NCBI GenBank assembly: GCA_964017235.1
Contig: OZ024931.1
Coordinates: forward strand, 106,348,221 to 106,412,220
Length of the DNA: 64,000 nt
Direction: 5' to 3'
Origin: Sabellastarte sp. h YS-2021
Taxonomy: Eukaryota > Annelida > Polychaeta > Sabellida > Sabellidae
This document shows, piece by piece, positions 11,090 through 22,610 of the stretch (within the stretch, counting starts at the first letter, position 1; the number at the start of each line of letters is the position of its first letter). The notes below the pieces were generated by a model. That model was not told the DNA's origin and searched no databases. It saw nothing but the letters and a program-made list of their open reading frames with translations. Position numbers and translations under genes: made by a program.

Positions 11090-12195
11090 ATAGCTGCTCT
11101 GCAGAGATACCCTGAAGATAAAAAATTTCGTCGAAATCGCTCTATGTAGCACGGTTTTCGAAATATTAGCATTTTTGTGTTTTGCAATTTTTGCGCAAAA
11201 ATTCGAAAATTCAAAATGGCCGCCATTTTTGGCAAGAAAATTTTTTTTTGAAAATTGGCATGGCTACTCTGCAGAGATACCCTGCGGGTCAAAAATTTCG
11301 TCGAAATCGCTCTATCTAGCAGGGTTTTTGAGATATAAGCATTTTTATGTTTTGCAATTTTTGCGAAAAATTCGAAAATTCAAAATGGCCGCCATTTTTG
11401 GCGAGACAAAAATTTTTTCAAAATTGGGATAACTACTCTGCAGAGATACCCTGTGGGTCAAAAATTTCGTCGAAATCGCTCTATCTAGCACAGTTTTCGA
11501 GATATAAGCATTTTTGTGTTTTGCAATTTTTGCGAAAATTTCGAAAATTCAAAATGGCCGCCATTTTTGGCAAGACAAAATTTTTTTGAAAATTGGCATG
11601 GCTACTCTGCAGATATACCCTGTGGGTCAAAAATTTCGTCGAAATCGCTCTATCTAGCAGGGTTTTCGAGATATAAGCATTTTTATGCTTTGCAATTTTT
11701 GCGAAAAATTCGAAAATTCAAAGTGGCTGCCATTTTTGGCGAGATAAAAATTTTTTCAAAATTGGGATAACTACTCTGCAGAGATACCCTGCGGGTCAAA
11801 AATTTCGTCGAAATCGCTCTATCTAGCACGGTTTTCGAGATATAAGCATTTTTGTGTTTTGCAATTTTTGCGAAAATTTTGAAAATTCAAAATGGCCACC
11901 ATTTTTGGCGAGACAAAAATTTTTTGAAAATTGGGAAAAGTACTCCGCAGAGATATCCTGCGGCTCAAAATTTTGTCGAAATTGCTCTATCTAGCACGGT
12001 TTTTGAGATATAAGCATTTTTGTGTTTTGCAATTTTTGCGAAAATTTCGAAAATTCAAAATGGCCGCCATTTTGGGCGAGATAAAAATTTTTTGAAAATT
12101 GGGAAAACCACTCCGCACAGATACCCTGTGGGTCAAAAATTTCGTCGAAATCGCTCTATCTAGCACGGTTTTCGAGATATAAGCATTTTTGTGTT
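11090..12195. repeat. 169-bp satellite, six or seven units (core of F2-b)
   Basis: CAAAATGG landmarks at 11212, 11381, 11550, 11719 (variant), 11888 and 12056 give 168-169 bp spacing. Each unit carries TCGTCGAAATCGCTCTATCT, AGCACGGTTTTCGAGATATA and the dyad AAAATGGC-C-GCCATTTT. The repeated 80-85-codon ORFs here are read-through of the repeat. Confidence 0.95.
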
Positions 12196-12620
12196 TTCCT
12201 TATTTGGAAAATTCGTAATGATTAATTAATCATTAATTACTCGGCCATTTCTTGACCAATCAATGCCAAAATCTAATGATTTCCAGATTTTAATAGAATG
12301 AATGCATTTGCCAAGTTTCAGGTGAATTGATAAAATTCCTTTCAAGTTATCATCCGGACAAGCTTCCCCATCGAAAAAAGACATTTTTGGTCATGTGACC
12401 TCTCTGATTGGTTGAAATGTCACTGCAGCATATTCAAAAAAATTCCCCAAGGCTACTGCCTAAACCTGCCAAATTTGAAAAGAATCCGCCTAACGGTTAC
12501 AGAGTTATAAGGAAAACAAAATGCGGAGCTGGCAGAGCCGGCGGAGCCGCAGGAGCCGGCAGAGCCAGCGGAGCCGGAAGCTCTCCCATACACAAACAAG
12601 CGTCCCTTGCGGGACGCTTA

Positions 12621-12888
12621 AATATCATTCAAAGTATGGGTAGGATGCCAGTATAATTTAAAGTATTTTATGCAATTTAAAATCAAAATATAAACCAGTG
12701 TCGAGGTTCCGCAATAAAAATGCTCATCTGGTGATTTTGTTTTCTGGCCATTTGAACATAATGCACAATTTTGATCCAGCACACCAAAAAAGTGTGCACT
12801 CTTGAGACCACAGACTAGACTGTACTAGGCGAGGCCATTTCAAACACCACACCTTTGTTACTGTGCACCATTTCAACACCAGATTAAA
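12621..12888. other. Spacer between F2-b and F2-c
   Basis: 268 bp with no gene or repeat recognised. It separates two F2 elements in the same orientation. Confidence 0.5.
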
Positions 12889-13825
12889 CTAGAGGATCGC
12901 TTGCAAAAAAAAAGCGTCCCGAAAAGGATATAATGGTGAGTGCTAAAGTATTAAGAAAATGCTCTGCTTCTAGCCTTACACTGTTGTGGCAACCAGAGTC
13001 TGCATAGTCTGCTCTATCTAGCACGGTTTTTGAGATATAAGCATTTTTTTGCGAAAAATTAGAAAATTCAAAATGACCACCATTTTTGGCGAGACAAAAT
13101 TTTTTTGAAAATTAGGATAGCTACTCTGCAGAGATACCCCGTGGGTCAAAAATTTTGTTGCAATTACTCTATCTAGCACAGTTTTCGAGATATAAGTATT
13201 TTTGTGTTTTGCAATTTTGGCGAAAAATTCGAACGAAAATTCAAAATGGCCACCATTTTTGGTGAGACAAAATTTTTTTGAAAATTGGGATGGCTACTCT
13301 GCAGAGTTACCCTGTGGGTCAAATATTTCGTCGGAATCGCGATATCTAGCACAGTTTTCGAGATATAAGCATTTTTGTGTTTTGCAATTTTTGCGAAAAA
13401 TTTGAAAATTCAAAATGGCCGCCATTTTGGGCGAGACAAAATTTTTTTTGAAAACTAGGATGGCTACTCTGGAGAGATACCCTCCAGGTAAAAAATTTCG
13501 TCGAAATCACTCGATCTAGCACGGTTTTCGAGATATAAGCATTTTTGTGTTTTGCAATTTTTGCGAAAAATTCGAAAATTCAAAATGGTTTCAGGTGAAT
13601 TGATACAATCCCTTTCAACTTGGAAAAACACAGTTTGGTCATGTGACCTCTCTGATTGGTCGAAATGTCACTGCAACATATTCCAAAAAATTCCCCAAGG
13701 ATACACCTGCCAAATTTGAAAAGAATCCGCCCAACGGTCAAAGAGTTATAAGGAAAATGAAACGCGGAGCCGGCGGAGCCTGATTCTCTCCCATACTCAA
13801 ACAAGCGTCCCGCAAGGGACGCTTA
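12889..13825 (-). mobile_element. F2-c: Helentron-like element, short copy
   Basis: Terminus CTAG at 12889-12892, A-rich stretch, AAAGCGTCCCG at about 12912, three to four 169-bp units (13010-13590), a shortened leader, and the 5' hairpin AAGCGTCCC-GCAA-GGGACGCTT ending at 13825. The hairpin GTTTTTGC...GCAAAAAC seen in F2-a and F2-b is deleted here, and the 18-bp palindrome of the leader is missing, so this is a deletion derivative. Confidence 0.7.
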
Positions 13826-14193
13826 AATATTTAAATTATATCACAAGTATTGTTTTGCTTAAAGACAAATAGATTTATAATACTGATGTTAAAAGCTGTA
13901 TAGATATTTTTATTTATTGATCTCTGTTACAAAGCAACTATTTTCACCTTAACATGTGTCAAAATGGCCAGGCCAGGTGAACACTAATAATTATTTCATT
14001 GGTGTTGAAATAGCGAGAGTCAGCATTTGGACTCAGCACAGGTGTTGACATGGCCCTGAACAATTTTCGGAAGTAGCTATATATATGCCAGCATGTTTGT
14101 ACCTGCTCTTATATAGATGACGGTGTGTATATAAGAGTAATTTACTCATCATTTACTTATATGATGCCAGTGGCGTGAATATAACAAGCAATT
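13826..14193. other. Unassigned spacer
   Basis: AT-rich with no gene or repeat end recognised. Confidence 0.45.
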
Positions 14194-15794
14194 AGTGCCC
14201 GTGAACAGGCTCTGTGTCAGCTGACTGTGTTTTTGAGTTTCAGAGTAGAAGTGACAGAAGAAAAGGACACAAAAGTTGCGCCCTGGAAATGGGATTCAGA
14301 AGGAAAGTAAGACGGTAACTGTTAAGGTGTAAAAAGTAAGTTAAAAACATATTTAAAGAAAATACTGCAAATGCAATAGTTTTTGAGTTACAACTGATTT
14401 ACTCAACAGTGAGAACCTCAAAGTAGCTATTACTCAGCTATGATGTGACATACAGGTCTGCGAATTCACTATGTTAAAGCTGACCCAAAAGTAGGTGAAC
14501 AACATATTTATAGAAAATACTTAAAATGCAATATTTTTCAAGCTACAACTCATTTACTCAACAGTGAGAACAAGTAGCTATTACTCAGCTATGCCATGAG
14601 CTACAAATCTGCAATTTTACGATGTTATAGCTAATTCAAAAGTAGATGAATAACATATTAAAACAAAATACTCTAACTGCAATAGTTTTTAAGTTACAAC
14701 TGATTAACTCAACAGAGAAAACCTCAAAGTAGCTATTCCTCAGCTATGGAATGAGCTATAGGTCTGCAACTTTACTATCTTATAGCTGACCCAAAAGTAT
14801 GTGAACAATGTATTTAAAGAAAATACTCTAAATGCAATAGTTTTCAAGTTAAAAATGACTTACTCAACAGTGAAGACCTGAGAATAGCTATTACTCAGCT
14901 ATGCCATAAGATACACATCTGCAACTTTACTATGTTATAGCTAATTCAAAAGTAAATGAATAAGATATTTACACAAAATACTCTAAATGCAATAGTTTTC
15001 AAGTTAAAACTGATTTACTCAACAGTGAAGACCTGAGAACAGCTATTACTCAGCTATGCCATAAGATACACATCTGCAACTTTACTATGTTATAGCTAAT
15101 TCAAAAGTAAATAAATAAGATATTTACACAAAATTGTCTAAATGTAATAGTTACAACTGATTTACTCAACAGAAAAAAACCTCAAAGTAGCTATTGCTCA
15201 GCTATGCAATGAGCTACAGGTCTGCACCTTTACTACATTAAAGCTGACCCAAAAGCAGGTGAACAACATATTTCAAGAAAATACTCTACATGCAATGGTT
15301 TTCAAGTTACAACTGCTTTACTCCACAGTGAGAATATAAAAATAGCTATTGCTCAGCCATGAAATAAGCTACAGGTCTGTAATTTTTCTATGTTGTAGCT
15401 GACCCAAAAGTAGGTGAATAACATATTTAAAGTGAATATTCTAAATGCAATAGTTTTCAAGTTATAACTGGTTTACTCAACAGGGATAATATCAAAGTAG
15501 CTATTACTCAGCTATGCAATGAGCTACAGGTATACAATTTTACTATGTTATAGTTGACCAAAAGTATCTGAATAACATATTTATACAAAATACTGTAAAT
15601 GAATGAGAAATTCAAAATAGCTATTGCTCAGCTATCTAATAAGCTACATGTCTGCAATTTTACTATGTTATAGCTGATCCAAAAGTAGGTGAATAACATA
15701 TCAAAACAAAATACTCTAACTGCAATAGTTTTGAAGTTACAACTTATTTACTCAACAGTGATACCATCAAAGTAGCTATTACAAGTCAGCTGAC
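14194..15794 (+). mobile_element. Candidate sixth element type (F6) with a 155-bp array
   Basis: Starts with AGTGCCCGTGAACAGGCTCT, then the palindrome GTCAGCTGAC (14216-14225). A leader of about 115 bp and nine to ten 155-bp units follow, then the palindrome again (15785-15794). A second copy of the leader is at 16003-16060, where the start is a perfect hairpin (AGTGCCC-GTGAAT-GGGCACT, 16003-16022). The hairpin start resembles F1-F5, but no 3' ATIR plus second hairpin was found, so this is a weaker proposal. Confidence 0.35.
14340..15784. repeat. 155-bp satellite array
   Basis: Nine to ten units; TTTACTCAACAG-type landmarks run from 14397 to about 15750 at roughly 155 bp. Units are more diverged from each other than in the 133-bp arrays, and one near 15600 is shortened. 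Confidence 0.9.
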
Positions 15795-16255
15795 ATAAAA
15801 ATGATATAGACATTATATGCATGCTGGCATGAGTACATAGTTCTGCTTGGATTAATATTATAAATATTATAAAGTAACTATAATAAAAAGTAACAGTCAA
15901 GTAACTATTACAAAATCAATCTATTAAAAAATTGCCAAATGTTCATTTTATCCAAAATTCATTTTATAATAGTTTGTAAATATACTGTATTAACAAGAGT
16001 AGAGTGCCCGTGAATGGGCACTGTGTCAGCTGACTGAGTGTTTTTGAGGTGTGAAGGTGATAATGAGAGGAATGCATAATTATCAGGGAAAGTGCTGTAA
16101 GACATTTTGTAAAGAAAATGTCCACAATCAGAGCTTTCCAAAACATGTCTTGACTACTAAGATGGCCAATAAAATATGGTAAACAAAGAGTGGTCAGGTG
16201 ACCTAGTGGCGGGAGGATGGACTACTATGTAGCCCTTTGGCTGATTAAGGTTGTT
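15795..16255. other. Spacer with a second F6-type leader
   Basis: Holds the hairpin at 16003-16022, GTCAGCTGAC at 16025-16034 and the following leader. Nothing else recognised. Confidence 0.4.
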
Positions 16256-16934
16256 ATATAACTTCTAGGACCATTAATAAGCGAGTTATAAGCACTTTTA
16301 AGTTTGGATATCCTAGTTTGACCCTGAAGGCAGGGTTCAAGGTCAAATCCGACCACACCAAAAGAATCCCAGCCCGTGATTTTCTATAGGTTGGTTTTCC
16401 ATTCCAAACCTCTAGGACCAATAATAAGGGAGTTATAAGCACTTTAAGTTTGGCTATCCTCGTTTGACCTTGAAGGAGGGGTCAAAGGTCAAATCTGACC
16501 ACACCAAAAGATTCCCAGCCCATGATTTCCTATAGGTTGGTTTACCATCCCAAACCTCTAGGACCAATAATAAGTGAGATATAAGCACTTTTCATGACTG
16601 ACAAAGAAACACCCGTGGCAGCCACCTTGTTTTTTCAAAACGAGTCCAAAAATATTCCCAGTCAAGAGTTTTTAATGACGAACATATCCTGCCAATTTGA
16701 GATCTATACCTATAATACCCTTTGCGCTAGAAGGCCAACAAAAGTCCTTGCTTTAAGTCGAATAAACATCCCTGGCAGCCATCGTGTTTTTCAAAATGAG
16801 ACCAAAAATATTCCCAGGCAACATTTTATGGTTATTAATATATCCTGCAAACTTGAGAAGGCTAGCTTTAATATTTTTTTCGTTAGAGGTAATGGTGAAA
16901 TCTCTCTACACACTGCGGCTATCCAGTGGATACA
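16256..16934 (-). mobile_element. F4-b: partial F4-type element inserted in the 155-bp array
   Basis: The minus-strand 5' end at 16934 reads TGTATCCACTGGATAGCCGC with the hairpin TATCC-ACT-GGATA, then GAGAGATTTCACCATTACC. Two imperfect roughly 160-bp leader units (16600-16900, each with CCAAAAATATTCCCAG) and two and a bit 147-bp units follow. No 3' end is seen at the left, where it stops near 16256. The outer flank is the 155-bp satellite, and the same junction is present at 63871/63872. Confidence 0.6.
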
Positions 16935-17779
16935 ATGATTTACTCAACAGTGAGAACCTGAAAGTAGCTATTGCTCAGCTATGCCATGACATACAGGTCT
17001 GCAATTTCACTATGTTATAGCTGACAAAAAATTACATGAAGAACATATTTAAACAAAATACTCTAAATGCAATAGTTTTCAAGTTACAACTGATTTACTC
17101 AACAGTGATAACCTCAAAGTAGTTATTACTGAGCTATGCAATGAGCTACATGTCTGAATTTTTACTATGTTATAGCTGACCCAAAAGTAGGTGAACAACA
17201 AATTTAAGCAAAATACTGTAAATGCAGTATGTTTTCAAGTTACAACTGATTTACTCAATAGTGAGACTCTGAAAATAGCTATTGCTCAGCCATGCCATGA
17301 GCTATAGGTCTGTAATTTCACTATGTTATGACCAAAAGTAGGTGCACAACACATTTTTTCAAGTAACAACTGATTTACTCAACAGTCCGTACTTGAAAAT
17401 AGCTATTGCTCAGCTGTGCCATGAGCTACAGGTCTGTAATTGTATCCCCGGACGAAAATCGGGGATACTTAGGATTCAATACGGTCACGCCGCCGCTGCA
17501 GAGATTTCTTTTTGGACGCGATAACTTAAAAAATATTTTAGTTAGAACTTTCAAATTTGGTATGTGGGTATATATGGGCAATGCCACGAACGCTATTGTT
17601 TTGTGACCTTGACCTTCAATCTCAAGGTCACTGGTGGCCTCTTAAAGGTCAGATTTTGGCAATTTTTTCACTTTTTGGCCCAGTTCTCCTATACAGAAAG
17701 TCAGATCATCCTATGGCTGGTATATATAATACATATATATGTCCTCTGTAAGCATGCAGAAATTTGACCTTGAAGCTCT

Positions 17780-18180
17780 TCACTGAAAGTCATCCACTGA
17801 CCGCCAAAGTACCTGACCGAGGGTCATTTTTGGCCTTTTTGGAGATATTTTCACACTTAATGCTGACTATATTGCATGGACACTATTGAAAATGGCTTTG
17901 GAGGTTGAGTACATGATGGACTTCTACCATCCAGGCTTACTGGTTACAGATCTCCATTTAAGGTCATCCACTGACCACCAAAGTACCTGACCAAGGGTCA
18001 TTTTTGGCAAATTTGGAGATATTTTCACACTTAATGCTGACTACATTGCATGGAAACTATTGAAAATGGCTTTGGAGGTTGAGTACATGATGGAGTACCA
18101 GCATCCAGGCTTACTGGTTACAGATCTTCATTTAAGGTCATCCACTGACCGCCAAAGTACCTGACCGAGGGTCATTTTTG
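17780..18180. repeat. Roughly 175-bp leader repeats in F1-c
   Basis: CATCCACTGACC(G/A)CCAAAGTA and ATTTTCACACTTAATGCTGA recur at about 17790, 17965 and 18139 (last copy partial). Adjacent sequence at 17600-17640 has GTGACCTTGACCTTCAATCT and CAAGGTCACTGG. Confidence 0.8.
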
Positions 18181-18189
18181 GCCCTCTAT

Positions 18190-19860
18190 TTGTTTGATTG
18201 TTTGTGAACAAGATAACTCAAAAACTGACAGATGGATTTTGATAAAATTTTCAGGATATGTCCAAAATGGTAAAAGGAAGATATGATTACATTTTGGGAG
18301 TGATCCGGATCCCTGTCTGGATCTTCTGGATCCATGAAATTTAATTTTTAAAGACAGATAACTCAAAAACATATGGGTGCATTTTGATGAAATTTTCAGG
18401 AAATGTCCTTAATGGGACAAGGAACAAGTGATTAGATTTTGGGAGTGATCTGGATCACTGTCTGGATCATCCGGATCCAGGCTGCCAGATGTGTTTGTGT
18501 ACAATATAGCTCAAAAACTTATGGATGGATTTTGATGAAATTTTCAGGATATGTCTGAAAAGGTAAAAGGATAAAATGGTTGAATTTTGGAAGTGATACG
18601 GATCACTATATGGATCTTCTGGATCCATGAAAAGTAATTTTTAAAGACAGATACCTCAAAAAGTCATGGGTGGATTTTGATGAAATTTTCAGGAAATGTC
18701 CTAAATGGGACAAGGAACAAGTGATTAGATTTTGGGAGTGATCTGGATCACCTGGATCCAGGCTGCCAGATGTGTTTGTGTACAAGATAAATCAAAAACT
18801 TATGGATGGATTTTGATGAAATTTTCAGGATATGTCTGAAAAGGTAAAAGGATGAAATGTTTGAATTTTGGAAGTGATCCGGATCACTATATGGATCTTC
18901 TGGATCCATGAAATGTAATTTTTAAAGACAGATACCTCAAAAAGTTATGGATGGATTGTGATGACATTTTCAGGAAATGACCTAAATGGTGCGAGGAACA
19001 AGTGATTAGATTTTGGGAGTGATCTGGATCACTGTCTGGATCATCTGGATCCAGGCTGCCAGATGTGTTTGTGTACAATGCAGCTGAACAACTTATGGGC
19101 GGATTTTGATGAAATTTTCAGGATATGTCTGAAAAGGTAAAAGGATAAAATGGTTGAATTTTGGAAGTGATCCGGATCATTATATGGATCTTCTGGATCC
19201 ATGAAATGTAATTTTTAAAGACAGATACCGCAAAAAGTTATGGATGGATTGTTTCAGCAAATGGCCTAAATGGTACAAGGAACAAGTGATTAAATTTTTG
19301 GAGTGATCTGGATCACTATCTGGATCATCTGGATCCAGGCTGCCACATAATCTTGGGATGGACTTTGATATTTTTAGGATATGTTACAAATGGTAAAAGG
19401 AAGAAGTGGTAAAAGGAAGAAATGATTCAATTGTGCGAGTGATCTGGACCACTATCTGGATCTTCTGGATCCAAGAAATGTAATTTTTAAAGACAAATAG
19501 CTCAAAAAGTCATGGATGGATTTTTATGAAATTTTCAAGAAATGTCTTAAGTGGGACAAAGAACAAGTGATTAGTTTTTGGGAGTAATCTGGATCACTGT
19601 CTGGATCACGTGGATCCAGGCTGCCAGATGTGTTTGTGTACAAGATAACTAAAAAACTTATGGACGGATTTTGATGAAATTTTTAGAATATGTCTGAAAA
19701 GGTAAAAGGATGAAATGATTGAATTTTGGAAGTGATCCGGATCACTATATGGATCTTCTGAATCCACGAAATGTAATTTTTAAAGACAGATATAAGTGAA
19801 AGAACTAGTGATTAGCTTTTGGGAGTAATCTGGTACTATGAAGAATCCTGACCTGGTGCT
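18190..19860. repeat. Higher-order satellite, alternating subunits, about 280-294 bp
   Basis: Two related subunits of about 145 bp alternate. One has GGATCTTCTGGATCCATGAA, the other TGGATCCAGGCTGCCAGATG. TCCATGAA landmarks lie at 18331, 18624, 18904, 19198, about 19470 and about 19763, so the composite unit is 272-294 bp. Both subunits share ATGGATGGATTTTGATGAAA and a palindrome of the form GTGATCCGGATCAC. Confidence 0.85.
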
Positions 19861-20520
19861 CCAGGAAACAGGCTCAAGACCGACATATTCACACCTTAAC
19901 TATGTCCCGTCCGGGGATACACTGCGTCGAGACGCAATCTCTAGTTTTACTATGTTATAGCTAACCCAAAAGTAGGTGAACAGCATATTTAAACAAAATA
20001 CTGTGAATGGAATAGTTTTCAAGTTATAACTTATTTACTCAACAGTAAGAACCTGAAAATAGCTATTGCTCAGCCTTGTAATGAGCTACAGGTCTGCAAT
20101 TTCACTATGTTATAGCTGACCAAAAATTAGGTGAATAACATATTTAAACAAATACTCTAAATACAATAGTTTTCAAGTTAGAACTGATTTACTCAACAGT
20201 GATAACCTCAAAGTAGCTATTACTCAGCTATGCACTGAGCTACAGGTCTGAAATTTTACTATGCTGTAGCTGACCCAAAAGTAGCTGAATAACATATTTA
20301 TACAAAATTCTGTATATGAATAGTTTTCAAGTTATAGGTGATTTTACTCATTGGGAGGTACTGAAAAATCAGAAAGTAGCTATTACTCACTTAGCTATTG
20401 GGATAGACACTCAAGTTACTCACCATGTTGTAGCTATGAAAAAAGTAGTTTAATAACATATTTTAACAAAATGCTCTAACTGCAATACTTTTCAAGTTAT
20501 AAGTGTTTTAGTGCATAATT

Positions 20521-21560
20521 TCATGAATTTTATTGCATTAAAAATTATTTTGAAAGTTAATAAAAAAAATTAAGATAGATCCAGGTCTAATTCTCACACA
20601 AGGTAATCTACTAGAGGCCTAGTACATATATGCAAGATATGAGAAAAATCCCTGCAATAGTGAATGAGAAAATTGTGATAAAGGGTTGAAATTTTCACAA
20701 TTTGGGTGGGGGTACCTGACTCTGGGGAACAGACGAACAAACAGATCTGCATGGCCTGAACAATTTTTCATCGTCGATAGTTAAGGTATCTTTTTAAAAA
20801 AACAGCATGTCTCTGGATATTGTAGTTTAGGAGGAGAAGTTGTTCACGTGGACGCGGATGCGTACGCCCACGGCCACGCCACAGAGTGACGACATAAAAA
20901 GGGTCCCACTAAACACCATGCAGAAGCTCCGCACGATATCCTCACAGTAAGCATGTGGAGTTTTAAAATGCTTTGTATGCACGTTTATTTGCTGTCAAAG
21001 AAATAAACTGAGTACTAAAAGACTTCTTATTGTGAAATATGTATAAAATTGTTAGAAAAATTGGAGATGCATAAAATTGTTAGAAATATTGGAGATATAA
21101 AAAATGAAGGTTTCTAACTTGCTACATTGAAGAGATAAACACTAAGTGTATTGCTCTCAGGTCCAGGATTTTTATTTCTTTATTCCTTTGCAAAGGCTAT
21201 TGTAATATTTTATCAAAATATTATAACTTAAAATATACAAATATATTATGTTAAAAAAGTAGCACCAAACTATTAATTGTTTATGTCTAGCAACTTTAGG
21301 TATGTTCTTTCTGTGGATATTTCATTTAAGCCTATATTTTTGTGAATCCCACCAGCTACTACTAAGGACTCATATCATTCCTATACCAGGAAAAAGCTAG
21401 GATTTTTGATTTGATACTAGAGCTGCAAATGGTTACTCGAGCCTTGCTAGGACTTGAGTCAATTTTAACTACTCAGTTACTCACAAGTTATTGTATTACC
21501 GCCCGTGTAATGAAACCTTTGGGTAAAATATGCTACCTTTCTGCATTTAAATCACATAAT
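20521..21560. other. Unassigned spacer
   Basis: No supported gene. A GC-richer stretch at 20850-20890 has ACGTGGACGCGGATGCGTAC and resembles the leaders next to F1 hairpins, but no hairpin end was identified. Confidence 0.4.
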
Positions 21561-21708
21561 ATCAATTAAAGTTGTGGTTTTCGCTTAAAGACATATAATA
21601 TACTCCATATTCTATGATATCTTTTTTTTAATATATCAATTAAAGTTGTGGTTTTCGCTTAAAGACATATAATATACTCCATATTCTATAATATCTTTTT
21701 TTTTATAT
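21561..21708. repeat. 74-bp tandem duplication
   Basis: ATCAATTAAAGTTGTGGTTT starts at 21561 and again at 21635. The two copies are almost identical, differing at a G/A in TTCTATGATATC versus TTCTATAATATC. The second copy runs directly into the poly(T) that begins the LINE relic. Confidence 0.9.
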
Positions 21709-22610
21709 TTTTATTTCTTTTTTGAGTACATATATACAATAGATATTCAGAAACGGCAGGTGATACACTAGCTGACAATATCTTTTATAATATTCTGTTC
21801 AGATAGTATTTTGACACACAAACATTACACAAAATTGTTGATATTATCCATATTTAAGTAACTAAAATTAACACATTATAACAAGAAAATACACACCCTT
21901 AGTAACAACATTGGAATACTTTATTGCTTTGACACATTTACACCTTGAAAGATAAATCTACTTGTTTTAAACAATGAGGTAAGGATCATTGGAAATAATA
22001 GGCCTAGATACCATCAAATAGTTTGTTTCATATATTCCATCTTCTGTTAAAAATATATTCCTTCGAACTGATTTTTTGTAGCATTTGCTGCTCTAAGTAT
22101 TTCTTTTTAACCTGTAACTGGAGGGCAAAAATATTTAATGCACAGTTTTTTCTAGAAGACTGAAAAATATAGCTTCTTGCTATCATAAGAACAAAGTTGA
22201 GGGGCCAGAAATGGACATCATGCACTAAGTATCCCAGAATTTTCATTGATTTACTTATGATAATGTTTATTCTCAGCTTATTTATAATCCAATTCTGTAA
22301 ATTATCCCACAGCTGGGATACAATTTCACATTCTGAAAAAAGATGTTCAATGGACTCCGGATATTGAGAGCAAAATGAACACATCAGATCTGGATGCAGT
22401 TTAAGTTTGTATAAATATTTTTTGTGCCTAATATATTGTAGAGGATTTTATACTGGAACCAAATAATGTAATTATCCTCTATGGCTTTAAAACAAACTTT
22501 ATATATTATGCTCCAAATATCTTTAGATAAAATTGCATCATATTGAAGAATAGATTTTCCAAGTTCGTTCCAAGTAATATCTACTTAAATAGAAGACATG
22601 TTTATTCAAA
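21700..22610 (-). pseudogene. 5'-truncated LINE, 3' end of the ORF
   Basis: The minus-strand reading frames at 22028-22610 match the C-terminal region of the intact LINE at 27715-31530. They contain a CxxC...H...C zinc-finger-like motif (CSFC...EHLFSEC), WD-N spacing after it, and downstream AxxYIFxSSRK. Upstream, frames covering about 22385-22610 continue the homology but with a frameshift or stop near 22390. A T-rich stretch near 21700 is the likely remains of the poly(A). Only the 3' end of the element survives. Confidence 0.65.

Larger units (their letters stand above)
8707..12620 (-). mobile_element. F2-b: Helentron-like element hosting a nested F3 copy
   Basis: Ends match F2-a and F2-c. 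The 3' terminus ...CCTCTAG lies at 8707-8710 (-). A perfect second hairpin, GTTTTTGC-ATA-GCAAAAAC, lies near 8737-8756, followed by AAAGCGTCCCG as the inverted copy of the 5' end. The 5' hairpin (AAGCGTCCC-TTGC-GGGACGCTT) ends at 12620. The core is interrupted between about 9119 and 11086 by a minus-strand F3 fragment with a long 133-bp array. A unique leader is at 12200-12590 and includes GGAGCCGGC-type short repeats at 12530-12580. Confidence 0.7.
17441..19944 (+). mobile_element. F1-c: complete Helentron-like element (2,504 bp)
   Basis: The best-defined element of its kind here. The 5' end TGTATCCCCGGACG (17441-17454) forms a hairpin with CGGGGATAC. Its exact 14-bp inverse CGTCCGGGGATACA lies at 19908-19921. 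A perfect second hairpin, TGCGTC-GA-GACGCA (19923-19936), and the terminus ATCTCTAG (19937-19944) next to T complete it. Insertion into a 155-bp unit without target duplication fits rolling-circle transposition. It encodes no Rep or helicase, so it is non-autonomous. Interior: leader with CACTGACCGCCAAAGTACC repeats (17790-18180), then a higher-order satellite. Confidence 0.8.
16935..20520. repeat. 155-bp satellite array, split by F1-c
   Basis: Units at 16935-17440 and 19945-20520 are one array: joining the two sides of the F1-c insertion rebuilds a normal unit (GGTCTGTAAT then TTTTACTATG). The last units carry the TTGGGAGGTACTG variant also found at 520-650. Confidence 0.9.

Noticed and set aside
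11175..11770. Overlapping 80-85-aa ORFs with near-identical peptides (also at 4692, 5186, 9054 and 13202)
   Set aside because: They are the 169-bp satellite read in one frame and shift wherever the unit length changes; no start context, domain or independent conservation.
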